64,000 bases of DNA from Dermatophagoides farinae. Taxonomy: Eukaryota; Arthropoda; Arachnida; Sarcoptiformes; Pyroglyphidae. The position numbers were made by a program, and so were the translations under genes. Below, piece after piece: positions 38,378 through 47,425 of this stretch. How positions within the stretch are numbered: the stretch's first letter is position 1; the number at the start of each line of letters is the position of its first letter. The stretch lies in the NCBI RefSeq assembly GCF_024713945.1, contig NC_134686.1:2690001-2754000 (forward strand), in the 5' to 3' direction. The notes below the pieces were generated by a model, which worked only from the letters and a program-made list of their open reading frames with translations, was not told where the DNA came from and did no database searches.

Positions 38378-39907
38378 TTAATAACTTGAATATTCAGTTA
38401 TTCGAAATAAATGACCACTACCGGACCCGGTTACAAATGATGCATAGCCACTGTGTGGTGAAAAATCAATGTCGAAAATTCTTCCATATGTACGGCCACT
38501 GTTACCGCCAACAAATAGTGGAAAATTTTTATATACTGTCATTGATTTTGTATTTAAAAATCGAATTGCATCATTTTTTTGATCGGATGCTAGCAACAAT
38601 AATTGGCCATCATGATTGAATTTCAGTGAACTGATGGCCGTAGTCAAATTCATAATCGATTTTATTGGCATTGGATTTGTTTGTTTGATTATATCATCAA
38701 AACGATATAAATTTATGGTGCCCATATTTGAACCGATTGCCAATAAATTTCCAGTTGGACTTAAATCCATTGCCGTAGCAATAATTGTATCTGGATCATT
38801 AAAACGATTCACACATGGTATGAATTTACGTGCATTTCGTATGTCGAATATGAATGCTTGACAGCCAGTTTGTTGGCCATGTGCAATTATATAATTGGAA
38901 TCAGGACTGAATGATAAACAATTGACATCGCCATTGATTTTCATTTCTTGTATTAATTCTTTACTGGAAGCTGAAAGCAAATTAATATTGCCATTTTGAT
39001 CACATGCAGCCAAATAAGAACCATTTGGTGATATTTGAAATCCACGTAATGAATATCGATGTTTACCACCTTTGGACAGACGAATTCGAATAATTTTGCC
39101 AGCTAACATATCGTAAAAATAACAGAAACCATGACATTTAGTATTTGATCCATCGGAACCGACTATAATTTCTTCTTGTCCATTGGCCGATATGAATTGT
39201 GCATCACATAATCGATATCCTTGGAAATAAATTGATTGAATAATTGAATTCAATTTGCCATCAACTTGAAATAATCGAACCAATCCAATTGGTGATCCAA
39301 TCAATGCAACAGTGGAATTTGAATGAAAATTCACACAATTCAATGATGTTTTTATACGACTGGATATGTTGAGATGAGGACATTTTTTCACACGTAAAAA
39401 TTCTTTGTTCAAATGGAAACGACATGATTTTAAATTGTCATAAGCAATTTGTTCAACTTGAATGTTATCATCATCATCGTCGTCATCATCATCGGAAGAA
39501 ACTTTTCGTTGTTTATCATGTTTGCCAGACTGTTTTTTCGAAGTTTTTCGTGCCCAATTTGGTGGCTCATGAAGTTCAGTAAATTTACGTTCCAGGTATT
39601 GACGATAATTATCATTTGATTTGACCAATTTGGGCATCTTGCTACATCCTTCAAACGCTTTGGATGCATCGATTTCATCATCTTCATCGAACCAAACAGG
39701 TTTCAACGAATCTTTATTGTGTTTGTCATCACCATGAGATTTTTCAAACAATTCTGTCTTGAATTGTTTTGCGAATCGATCATCATCATCATCATCATCA
39801 TCAACATCAACATCATTTGGTAATTCTTCATGTTTATTATTATAATCATCGACATTAACAACATCATCGTCAATGTCTATATTTACCACACAAATTTTTT
39901 TATTCAT
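38378..39907 (-). CDS. UTP18: U3 snoRNA-associated protein 18, WD40 protein of the SSU processome
   Basis: A nucleolar component of the UtpB complex needed for 18S rRNA maturation. A single exon gives 509 aa. The N-terminal 150 residues are acidic (two Asp runs) and include LKPVWFDEDDEIDASKA and YLERKFTELHEPPNWARK, matching the UTP18 N-terminal motif that recruits the exosome helicase region and the PxWA segment. From about residue 165 onward WD40-type repeats follow, for example SLNCVNFHSNSTVALIG, SLRGFQISPNGSYLAACD, NCLSFSPDSNYIIAHG and AISSLKFNHDGQLLLLAS. The C-terminus GSGSGHLFRITEYSSY corresponds to the family's ending. No introns or frame breaks are seen. Confidence 0.92.
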   Translation of the reverse strand: MNKKICVVNIDIDDDVVNVDDYNNKHEELPNDVDVDDDDDDDDRFAKQFKTELFEKSHGDDKHNKDSLKPVWFDEDDEIDASKAFEGCSKMPKLVKSNDNYRQYLERKFTELHEPPNWARKTSKKQSGKHDKQRKVSSDDDDDDDDDNIQVEQIAYDNLKSCRFHLNKEFLRVKKCPHLNISSRIKTSLNCVNFHSNSTVALIGSPIGLVRLFQVDGKLNSIIQSIYFQGYRLCDAQFISANGQEEIIVGSDGSNTKCHGFCYFYDMLAGKIIRIRLSKGGKHRYSLRGFQISPNGSYLAACDQNGNINLLSASSKELIQEMKINGDVNCLSFSPDSNYIIAHGQQTGCQAFIFDIRNARKFIPCVNRFNDPDTIIATAMDLSPTGNLLAIGSNMGTINLYRFDDIIKQTNPMPIKSIMNLTTAISSLKFNHDGQLLLLASDQKNDAIRFLNTKSMTVYKNFPLFVGGNSGRTYGRIFDIDFSPHSGYASFVTGSGSGHLFRITEYSSY

Positions 39908-40196
39908 TAGTAGGTTTTATAATATAAATTTTTTTATTTCAAAAAAAAGAAACATAACAAGCACGTTTTTAAAATTTTTTTTTAATAACAAAAATTTAAA
40001 GCAGCCAGGCTGAAAAAAGAACACCACGTTTATTTTATTCATAAATGACGTTATTTTTTCATTTAAATTTGGCCATTTTTGAAAGAATTTAAATTCCTTA
40101 CTTTTTTAATTGAAAATTCCTGTTGATAAGAATTGATTCAATCCCAATTGATTTTTGAAATTGAAAATACTTTTATTTTTATTTAATGTACATATA

Positions 40197-40293
40197 CAGT
40201 AATACCCTGCTTAACTCGGGGTTACGTTCCAAAAATTTTGAGCGTTATATCGAAACAGCGCTAATCGGGGAAGCGTTAAGCGGGGTATTACTG
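40197..40293. mobile_element. 97-bp MITE with 19-bp terminal inverted repeats and TA target duplication
   Basis: The left end CAGTAATACCCTGCTTAAC (40197-40215) is the inverse of the right end (40275-40293) with one mismatch, and both ends are flanked by TA (40195-40196 and 40294-40295). TA duplication and a CAGT-type terminus are typical of Tc1/mariner/pogo elements. The 97-bp body has no coding capacity, so it is a non-autonomous miniature element. The interior is more GC-rich than the surroundings. Confidence 0.85.
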
Positions 40294-40558
40294 TATGTTA
40301 TATTTATTATATTTATATAAAAAAAACATATTTTAACTAATTCATGACCACCATAGACAAGAGACAGGTCTTAAAATAGACCAATATTGGCTCAGATATT
40401 AGTGATGAATTTTTTTTCAATGAAAAGTGTGAAGCACAACTAATAAAACTGAAAAAATTATAGCCAAACAAGAAAATATATGCTTGTGAAAAATTTGAGT
40501 AAGCCAATATTTCCAAATTATAACTATACCAATACCAATCAACAATATTACGTGTTTT

Positions 40559-41190
40559 TTTCACTTTCGTTCAAACCACATAAAACAAAGTTCAATCCAT
40601 GGAAAATTGGCAATCGATATTTTGATATGATGGCTTCTTCATTAGCGTATCTGTGTTCATGTTGATATTTGTTCCAAGATTCAATCCAGTCAACTGTTAC
40701 GATTGGTATATGATGTTCGGCAGCTGCACGAGCTTTTTTTTGTAAGCACCGAATCGGAAACAAGGACACTGGTATTGGTATGAAGATTATCGTGGTAATA
40801 TCCAGACATCATTTGTACTCGTTTTTCGATAAATTGACGTTTGTCGATTGGCATAAAAGAAGTTGTCACTTCTAATCCACGCATACATTGGCTATAAATT
40901 GGCCATGTTCGTTATGGTATTGAATATTGTGGACTTGGACAGAATTCATCATCACCATATGTTATGACCAATGGTCCTACAATACGACAATGATTTCGAT
41001 GTTGAAAAAAACCTAGCACTTCATCGTCGAAAAGGTCGGATACGATGATATGAGGTTCATTTGACAAACACATTATATCCGACATGGATTTCATCATTTC
41101 AAAATTTATCCATCGTTGTGTAAATTCACTTTGTTGTAACAACGTGAATGCTTTTTGCATAATATGTTGAATGAAATATGAATTTAACAC
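40559..41190 (-). pseudogene. Decayed fragment of a TopBP1-like BRCT protein
   Basis: Three neighbouring minus-strand pieces together resemble the N-terminal BRCT region of TopBP1, a checkpoint and replication-initiation scaffold. The order is as in the family: NHCRIVGPLVI; IEKRVQMMSGYYHDNL with VLVSDSVLTKK; then ARAAAEHHIPIVTVDWIESW and LPIFHGLNFVLCGLNE. An in-frame TAA (40912-40914) separates the first and second pieces, and a one-base gain in the eight-T run at 40734-40741 separates the second from the third. The match stops near 40559; the rest of the roughly 1500-residue protein is absent, and UTP18 lies next on the left. I see no intron in the piece. It is a truncated copy in a repeat-rich stretch, so pseudogene is the best call. 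Confidence 0.78.
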
Positions 41191-41536
41191 TATGACATGG
41201 TGTCTTTTGTTTGTATGAAGTGTTGTATGTTTTAAGTTTGTTTTCTTATATTTATTGTTTATATAAATTCATTTATTTTTGTCATTAATAAAAAAAAAGT
41301 TTGATTTTATTAAAATCTATATAATATCCGGTGGTTATGTCGTTTGATTAGATCCAAATTTTAAAAATAAAAAGTTCATTTTGATGAGAATTGATGATCA
41401 AAATTCTGGAAAATACAATAAAGTTATCATATGAAATAAACACAAAAAAAAACACACACAAATCATGGATGATGACGAAATGTAGTAGTGAAAATATGCG
41501 CATGTGCGAAAAAAAAGTATACTCAATGTTGTAGTG

Positions 41537-41698
41537 TAGTAATTCTCAACCACTGTGCCGCGGCGCTTTTGTGTGACACAAAATTCTGAAATTGTGCCGC
41601 CAAATTTTAGATTGACCATTGATTCCGTGATGCAATGTGCCGCCAAATTTTGAAATCGTTAAAAGTGTGCCGCAACAAAAAAAAGTTGAGAATCACTG
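41537..41698. mobile_element. 162-bp hAT-like MITE with 8-bp target duplication
   Basis: The left end TAGTAATTCTCAACC (from 41537) mirrors the right end, whose inverse reads CAGTGATTCTCAAC, a terminus seen in many hAT elements. The 8-bp flanks TTGTAGTG (41529-41536) and GTGTAGTG (41699-41706) differ at one base, as expected of an aged target duplication. Inside, GTGCCGC motifs recur (near 41555, 41594, 41638 and 41668). There is no coding capacity. Confidence 0.82.
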
Positions 41699-41995
41699 GT
41701 GTAGTGGTTCGAAAAAAAACATTGTTACCGCATATATAATCATGTGATTCACGTGAACAACATTTCGTTGAAATTGCAATATTGTTTGAATTTAAATTTT
41801 TGGATTAATATAAAACAAAATTGACTTATTAAAATTTTAATTTTCTATCAAATAAAATTTATCTATCCATCAAAGATAATTTTCAACGATAAAAATACAA
41901 TACACCGTTCATAAATGATGTTACCGCATTGTTGTTCATATAGGACGTAACAGAGGGAAATAAGTTTTAGCAATAAAAAAGGAAATGTCCACATA

Positions 41996-42114
41996 TTCCG
42001 AAGCGGAGGCTCGAACTCCGGATCTTGGCATAGCTACCTCCCCCTACTTCCAGGGATAAGGTTAGTAATACTGCATTATAAGTACCACGCTGTAACCAAC
42101 TCAGCTACTCCGGA
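41996..42114 (-). tRNA. tRNA-Ile (anticodon UAU) with a 45-nt intron
   Basis: Reading the minus strand from 42114: acceptor arm TCCGGAG pairs with CTTCGGA, with A73 at 41996. The D arm is GCT...AGC with GGTTA in the loop. The anticodon arm TGGTA/TGCCA carries loop CTTATAA, giving anticodon TAT (UAU, decoding AUA). The T arm CGGAG/CTCCG has loop TTCGAGC. An intron lies after position 37 at about 42032-42076, the canonical site. Nuclear tRNA-Ile(UAU) genes of eukaryotes usually carry such an intron. The A and B box promoters are inside the gene as usual. Confidence 0.93.
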
Positions 42115-42284
42115 GTATAAGGACCCTTAATTGCGAACCAATCTAACGCGATCCTTAGACCACTTAGATTGCAGTTAATGAACGGTAGCCATACAAAGTA
42201 TTTGGCCTTGAATGATGGGTCAAATGTCATTTTCAACATTATGGAACAAGTTATCATGTACACAGCGAAAAAAGTAAGCAGTTT

Positions 42285-42560
42285 GCAGTTTGTTAAACCC
42301 TGCAGGGTTAATAAAAATTCAAGTTTGCAGTTTACCCTGTAATGAAGGGGCCGTTCATATACAATGTAACTTGAACTGCAAATTCGCGGTTTATATACCC
42401 TCCAAATTTGAATTTTTGGTAACCTTACAGTTTACCCTGCAAACTTGCAGCTTATGTTACATTGTATATGAACGCTTCACCATATATACCCTCCAAATTT
42501 GAATTTTTTGAAACCCTGCAGTTTACCCTCCAAATTTGAATTCATTTTGCCCTCCATTCA
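42285..42560. repeat. Degenerate minisatellite containing an 18-bp perfect inverted repeat
   Basis: Variants of a unit containing TTGCAGTTTACCCTGCAA, CCCTCCAAATTTGAATTTT and AAACCCTGCAG recur. A 26-bp segment at 42392-42417 is repeated exactly at 42483-42508, with a shorter copy at about 42525-42542. Within it GTTCATATACAATGTAAC (42353-42370) is perfectly inverted at 42456-42473, and the similarity continues imperfectly into both flanks. The open frame through here is a by-product. Confidence 0.82.
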
Positions 42561-42729
42561 CTTCATTAATTTTACCCCCATATTAGGATTAAAAATTTTT
42601 ATTCAAAATTAATAATAACAAAATAGTAAATTAATAAAGCAATGACAATAATTAAAAAACCAAATTAAACATGATCCAATTTTTGTCTTGTAAATAGTGA
42701 TCCATTTATAAATTAACCAATGACCAATG

Positions 42730-43110
42730 ACCATATGTCCGCCAATCCAATCTTTATGATCCAAGACTAGTTGTCGATCTTAAATAAAGAAATTCGTTAG
42801 TTATTCCAATCATTTCAATCAAGAACCACATACCATGTAAATAAAAATCTATCGTAATGGCCATTCAGTTTTTCATTTCCAAAATGGATCTAGAAAACAA
42901 GTCAAGAAAATAGTTGTTAGTTTGGGTAATCAATTGAACAATTTACATACCATGATGATCCGTAGCAATGGTCACTGGCTTTTTGATTTGTCCGATTGGC
43001 CTGTTTCCAGATTCAATTTCCAAAATGTTCACCTAAATAAAAATAAATATTAGTTTTTTTGGTTCAATTAATTCATTCATTTGCTTACCATTATCAGTTT
43101 GAAATGTTCT
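42730..43110 (-). other. Small locus with consecutive splice-like exons, function unknown
   Basis: On the minus strand four exon-like blocks are separated by three introns of 56, 61 and 55 nt, each with a good donor and acceptor: block 1 ends at 43089 (ATG|GTAAGC), block 2 is 42951-43032 (TTTAG...ATG|GTATGT), block 3 is 42834-42889 (TCTAG...ATG|GTATGT), and block 4 starts at 42778 (TTAAG). Intron sizes match those of real genes in this window. No single frame stays open across all four; joining blocks 1-2 gives about 30 residues including NILEIESGNRPIGQIKKPVT. Blocks 2, 3 and perhaps 4 share short motifs (CATTTTGGAAAT, CCATT.C.A..GAT). It may be a spliced non-coding RNA or a decayed gene built from repeated exons. 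Confidence 0.35.
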
Positions 43111-43178
43111 ATTTTAAAACAACACGCGTGTTTTAGAAATTCATCATCATCAATCTACTTATATATACAAATAAAGGT

Positions 43179-43232
43179 AGAATGAATAATAAAATATCCA
43201 GTCAATAAACTGGATATTTTATTATTCATTCT
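43179..43232. repeat. Perfect 23-bp hairpin with 8-nt loop
   Basis: The arm 43179-43201 is the exact reverse complement of 43210-43232, with loop TCAATAAA. The stem is AT-rich. It lies just upstream of the spliced-looking locus. It could be a foldback insertion remnant or a small-RNA precursor. Confidence 0.92.
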
Positions 43233-43525
43233 TCTTCTATGTTTGATTCCGATTAATGAAAAATCGATTGTATTGCGATTGTCGTTGCTATTATTTTTTT
43301 CTAGTCATTTCCTTTTTGCTTTTCATGTGAAATACACACTTACACACACTCATTTGCCATGCTGCGTTTTCGAAATTTTTTAGTCACCGACTAATAACGA
43401 AAGTGAGACAATTTCAATTTGTTTATGTTTTTATATTCATCATCAGAGTCCTGGATTAGAACGATTCTTAACCTGAGATTGTGGTTCAGAAATTTCAGTG
43501 ATTGATATTTGAAATCCAGCAATGA

Positions 43526-43690
43526 TTGATTTTTTTTAGTGATTGTTTTTTTTTACCATCGTCAATCGATGGATTCAAACCGGCACAGAGGAAGATTATT
43601 TATACATGTTTCAATCATATTGATGAAGATTTATTGAAAATTGAAGCAATGGCTGGTATTGTGTTAAAATCTACGGTCTATTCTTGAACC
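43526..43690 (+). pseudogene. DNA topoisomerase II fragment, decayed
   Basis: A short open segment reads LIFFSD, then LPSSIDGFKPAQRKIIYTCF and IKI-type residues ending AMAGIVLKS, before a stop. This matches the start of the topoisomerase II breakage-reunion domain, where the family has FS....SIPS.VDGLKP.QRK followed by the AG.V segment. The next conserved block (YHHGE) is missing and stops bracket the piece, so it is a small relic of about 50 codons. No other part of topoisomerase II is visible nearby. Confidence 0.68.
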
Positions 43691-43824
43691 TTATGGTGCG
43701 ACGTATAATTGTTCGAAGTTTCACAAAAATATTCCAAGTGGTCACTGTTCAGGAGCGATTTGAAGAAATTTTAAAAAAGTGACGTGTATGGCTCTAGCGG
43801 AAGTGGGTGGGGTTATAATCCCGG

Positions 43825-44219
43825 TGTTGTGTTAACGTGACTAAGACACAGTAAATATTTAAGACCAGCCCGGTACAGGCGCTTCGCGCCTGCCCCAGGC
43901 TGGCCCTGCGGGGCTTACTCCTGACAGTAAATAGTTATGTTTGTACTAAAAATAAGCAGGAATGGCCGGCTCAGCTTCGCCGCATTAAATGCCAAGTTAA
44001 TACACAGTGCTAGTACACAGTGCAAGCACTTGGCGAGTGTAAAAGTAGCAGTTACCGACAAATCGTTAAGCGTCATAAAGAGATAGATGTGTCATGGTTG
44101 TTTATCATCATCATTGTTTATTTTTCATTTCTTAAACTTGTATAAAAATGATTATTTTATTGTTGAATAAATTTATAGTTACTAAAAACTACAATTGGTA
44201 GCAGAGCGTGGTTCGATTT
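43825..44219 (+). mobile_element. LTR-retrotransposon remnant: probable LTR plus tRNA-iMet primer-binding site
   Basis: TGGTAGCAGAG followed by TGGTTCGAT (44196-44216) is nearly the complement of the 3' end of arthropod initiator tRNA-Met, the primer site found just after the 5' LTR of many elements. The sequence immediately upstream ends in ACA and may be an LTR starting at TGTTGTG (43825), about 370 bp. It contains a GC-rich hairpin (CAGGCGC TTC GCGCCTG near 43873-43889). No gag-pol frame or second LTR follows. The left boundary is uncertain because no second LTR is available for comparison. Confidence 0.5.
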
Positions 44220-44243
44220 AACATCAATACGTCTCTTGTCTAT

Positions 44244-44268
44244 TAACCTAACCTAACCTAACCTAACC
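44244..44268. repeat. Interstitial telomere-type repeat, (TTAGG)5 on the minus strand
   Basis: Five exact TAACC units, equal to TTAGG on the minus strand, the ancestral arthropod telomere repeat. The tract starts about 25 bp after the primer-binding site of the LTR remnant. Confidence 0.85.
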
Positions 44269-44574
44269 GAAATTATATTCGTTGGCAATCACCATCACCA
44301 CTGGCATTCATTTCTGGATTCGTTCGTGGCATTTATCATTGGCCGTATTTTTCATCATTGGTGGCATTTATCAATTCTCAAACATGGCTATACTAATCTC
44401 TGGCAAAGTGATCTCATCACCAGTATTACCTGGCTTACCACTTACACGCAATACAAATAATCCGATACTTACACATAATTACATTGGACACATTTTTAAA
44501 TTGCCAATTGATCTTTTTATTTTTGTTTTCTTTTTTGTATACTATCGGCTGTTTCGAGTACTGAATAGATCATA

Positions 44575-44655
44575 GGTGGGCAAATTAAAGCATAGTTTTT
44601 TTAATGGCGGGCCGGATAAGCCTGTTATCTTGAATTGGCGGGCCGGATTCAATTA
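44575..44655. mobile_element. Possible fragment of a non-autonomous hAT-like element
   Basis: The stretch begins AGGTGGGCAAATT and contains GCGGGCCGGAT twice, a pattern common at the ends of hAT-type non-autonomous elements. I cannot find the opposite terminus or a target duplication, so this is a fragment at most. Confidence 0.35.
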
Positions 44656-45409
44656 TCCAACATCCACGATTAGTTAAGCTGAATAATTGATTAATTTATA
44701 ATGTTTCGATGAATTTGATGAATTTTTTTTTATTTCCGGAATTTAGGCGTCTTAACACTTTGAGTGACATCTCACTCAAAAATAGATTAAAAAACAATGA
44801 TAAAAAAACTCCTGAGCACTGAAAGGGTTAATAAAGTATAGTTCCAATTTTTTTCTTTTGAATTGTTTTGTAATTATTCATGATAGGTAATTATTGATCA
44901 TCAGAATTATTTTATCAGAATATTCTGTGATAAAACGTAATGATAGAAATGCAATGTACGAACAAACTGAAAAAATTCAAAGTTAATGAATAAATTTATT
45001 GAACGAATTAAATTACTATAATAATAATAAGAGAAATCTATCTCTTTATGACGCTGGTCATCAATTAATTTTAATTTTAATTTTAAATAATTGTTTTTGT
45101 TTAACAATGAATGATGTAATCATCACCATCATCCTCATTATTATGTGTAAACGCCAGGATGGCATACGATTGACTCATTAACCTGAAATAGTTTTTGGAT
45201 CGCTATGATGGGATTAAAATTAAAATGGATAATGATTGCAACAATTCGAATCAATTTTATATTTGAAACCGACGATGCTGCCATCTGATGTCGATGAATT
45301 CTAATCAAAAAATTTTACTTCGTTTATGAATGGTGACCATAACACACGCCACACGTTTTTTTTCTATTCAGCTTTTTTTTCTACTGAGCCAAGTCTTTTC
45401 CTGTTTCTG
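44656..45409. promoter_or_regulatory. Upstream region and first untranslated exon of RPL10A
   Basis: No coding region is seen. Near the right end a pyrimidine tract (CTTTTCC at 45395-45401) precedes the untranslated exon, which ends at the donor at 45410. This resembles the 5' terminal oligopyrimidine start typical of ribosomal protein genes, which links translation of the mRNA to TOR signalling. Confidence 0.5.
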
Positions 45410-45561
45410 GTAAGCTGTGTTGTGTGCGTGTGTGATTTGATTTTAGCCTAAACACGTGTAATTTTGTGTTGAATTTTCATCAAAAATCAGGTATTTTTGT
45501 TTTGAAATTTTATTATTATCCATTTGTCTGATGAAAATTAATTATTTTTCAGCAAAAAAAA

Positions 45562-46230
45562 ATGACTAAAGTAAGCCGTGATACTCTTTACGAGTGTGTA
45601 AATGCTTTGTTGGCCTATTCACGAGGTGATGATGATAGCGGTGGCAAGAAACGAAAATTTCTTGAAACTGTTGAACTACAGATTGGTTTGAAGAATTATG
45701 ATCCACAAAAAGACAAACGTTTCTCTGGTACTGTTAAACTTCGTAACATACCACGACCAAAATTCCGTGTATGCGTTCTTGGTGACCAACAGCATTGTGA
45801 TGAAGCTAAGGCCAATGAAATTCCTTGCCTGGATGCTGAAGCATTGAAAAAAATGAACAAAAACAAAAAATTGGTAAAAAAATTGGCCAAACAATATGAC
45901 GCTTTCTTGGCATCGGAATCGCTCATCAAATTGATTCCACGTTTGCTTGGTCCCGGTTTGAATAAGGCCGGTAAATTTCCTACGCTTCTTTCTCATAATG
46001 AGAATATGTTGCAAAAAGTGGATGAAGTGAAAGCTACTATCAAATTGCAAATGAAAAAAGTTCTTTGTTTAGCCGTCGCTGTTGGCCATGTCGAAATGTC
46101 ATCCGATGAATTGGCACAAAACATCAATCTTACTATCAACTTTTTGGTGTCATTGTTGAAGAAAAATTGGCAAAACATTAAATCGTTGCACATAAAATCG
46201 ACTATGGGCAAACCACAGCGTCTTTATTAA
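45562..46230 (+). CDS. RpL10A: 60S ribosomal protein L10a (uL1)
   Basis: The uL1 protein of the large-subunit L1 stalk, which contacts E-site tRNA. A single coding exon gives 222 aa, close to the usual 217. The start [20 protein letters not shown] is family-typical; [52 protein letters not shown] and the ending [12 protein letters not shown] are diagnostic. A 5' untranslated intron (45410-45552, GTAAGC...TTTTCAG) sits directly before the start, so the start codon is nine bases into the second exon. Poly(A) signal AATAAA is at 46275-46280. It converges on MTG1, with 85 bp between the stops. Confidence 0.97.
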   Translation: MTKVSRDTLYECVNALLAYSRGDDDSGGKKRKFLETVELQIGLKNYDPQKDKRFSGTVKLRNIPRPKFRVCVLGDQQHCDEAKANEIPCLDAEALKKMNKNKKLVKKLAKQYDAFLASESLIKLIPRLLGPGLNKAGKFPTLLSHNENMLQKVDEVKATIKLQMKKVLCLAVAVGHVEMSSDELAQNINLTINFLVSLLKKNWQNIKSLHIKSTMGKPQRLY

Positions 46231-46315
46231 TATGTACGGATTTTAATTACCAAAATTTATTTTTTTTTCGATTCAATAAAACTATAATTTAAACAAAAAT
46301 CAATGATTGATAATA

Positions 46316-47425
46316 TCACGTTGTTTTGATTATGTCAATGTCTAATAAAACATGACCGAAATTTCCTTTACGAAATTCAGAGATGAATTTTTCCGCTAAT
46401 GGTATGTAATTAGGTTTCAATTCTTGAACGCCCGTTTCTAGGTTCTTGAATGGACGAAATTGATTATATTTGATTGCTGCATGAGTCAATGCCTCATTGA
46501 TGTCATTGGTAGGTGATGGTAACCCAAGAAAATCTACATAATCGAATCGTTGCTGTTTATTCAGCCAATACAAAAGATAATCTGCTATTAGCTCTTTGCC
46601 AATCACTTCATCAGATATTGTGCCACAAAGAGCGCAACGCATGAATTGTTCTGGTGAATTTGTTGGATTGTTTTCATTGCGATTGAAACTCGGTTCAAGA
46701 ATGCCAGGCGTATCGAACAGATATAGTTTATGAGGGTAATCACAGATTTTTATTCGTTCCAAAACAGCTTTTGTCACACCTGCTTTTGCTCCGATAATGG
46801 TTGCTTTGCCAGCTTTGTTCAGGTAAACATTTCTCAATCGATTAATGATGGTTGATTTACCGACATTAGGTATGCCCATTACCAATAAATTATAGCTCTT
46901 TTCTTCTGTAGAAAAATCCGACTCATCAATCGTGTTTGGTATTTTTTCAATTGAATTCAATATGATGGACAAAAATTGATTACTATAACCGGCATGTTTG
47001 ACATTGGCAGCGATCGAATCCAAAAAGACAATGTCTTCCAGATGAATATCATTCTTGTACATTTTTTCCATTAGCTGTGATCGAATTAGTGGTCTGAATT
47101 CGGCTGAAAGTAAATCTGATTTGTTTAGTATCAAAATGATTGGTTTATTCGACACAAGTCTTTTGATTAGATTTAAATTCCTCCCACTGAACGGAATACG
47201 TGCATCGTGTACCTCCAGAATGCAATGAGTTCGTCTTAAAACTTTTCCAATATCTCTTAATCCTAAAAAAGATATCAATCAATTTCATTTAATTTGATTC
47301 GCAGATTTAACAATGAACAACCAACCTTTTCTCATATGGCCAGGGAACCATTGTAATTTATGGTCCACTTGGAACGTACTTCTTGCAACAAATTTGCTAC
47401 TAAACAAAAATTTTGAAGTTTGCAT
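46316..47425 (-). CDS. MTG1: Mitochondrial ribosome-associated GTPase 1 (YlqF/MTG1 family)
   Basis: A circularly permuted GTPase that helps assemble the large mitochondrial ribosomal subunit at the inner membrane. Exons 47326-47425 and 46316-47262, with a 63-nt intron, give 348 aa, close to the human 334. HKLQWFPGHMRKGLRDIG is the family start block. GTPase motifs appear in permuted order: G4 LNKSDLL, G5 SIAA, G1 GIPNVGKSTIINRLRN, G2 GAKAGVTK and G3 FDTPGIL. The first 20 residues (MQTSKFLFSSKFVARSTFQ) are basic and Ser-rich, as expected of a mitochondrial presequence. Divergent from ZO-1 across 352 bp. Confidence 0.94.

Noticed and set aside
44282-44575. 97-codon hydrophobic open frame after the telomere-type repeat
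   Set aside because: Considered as a leftover gag or membrane protein; no recognisable motif in this or the neighbouring frame, so not called.
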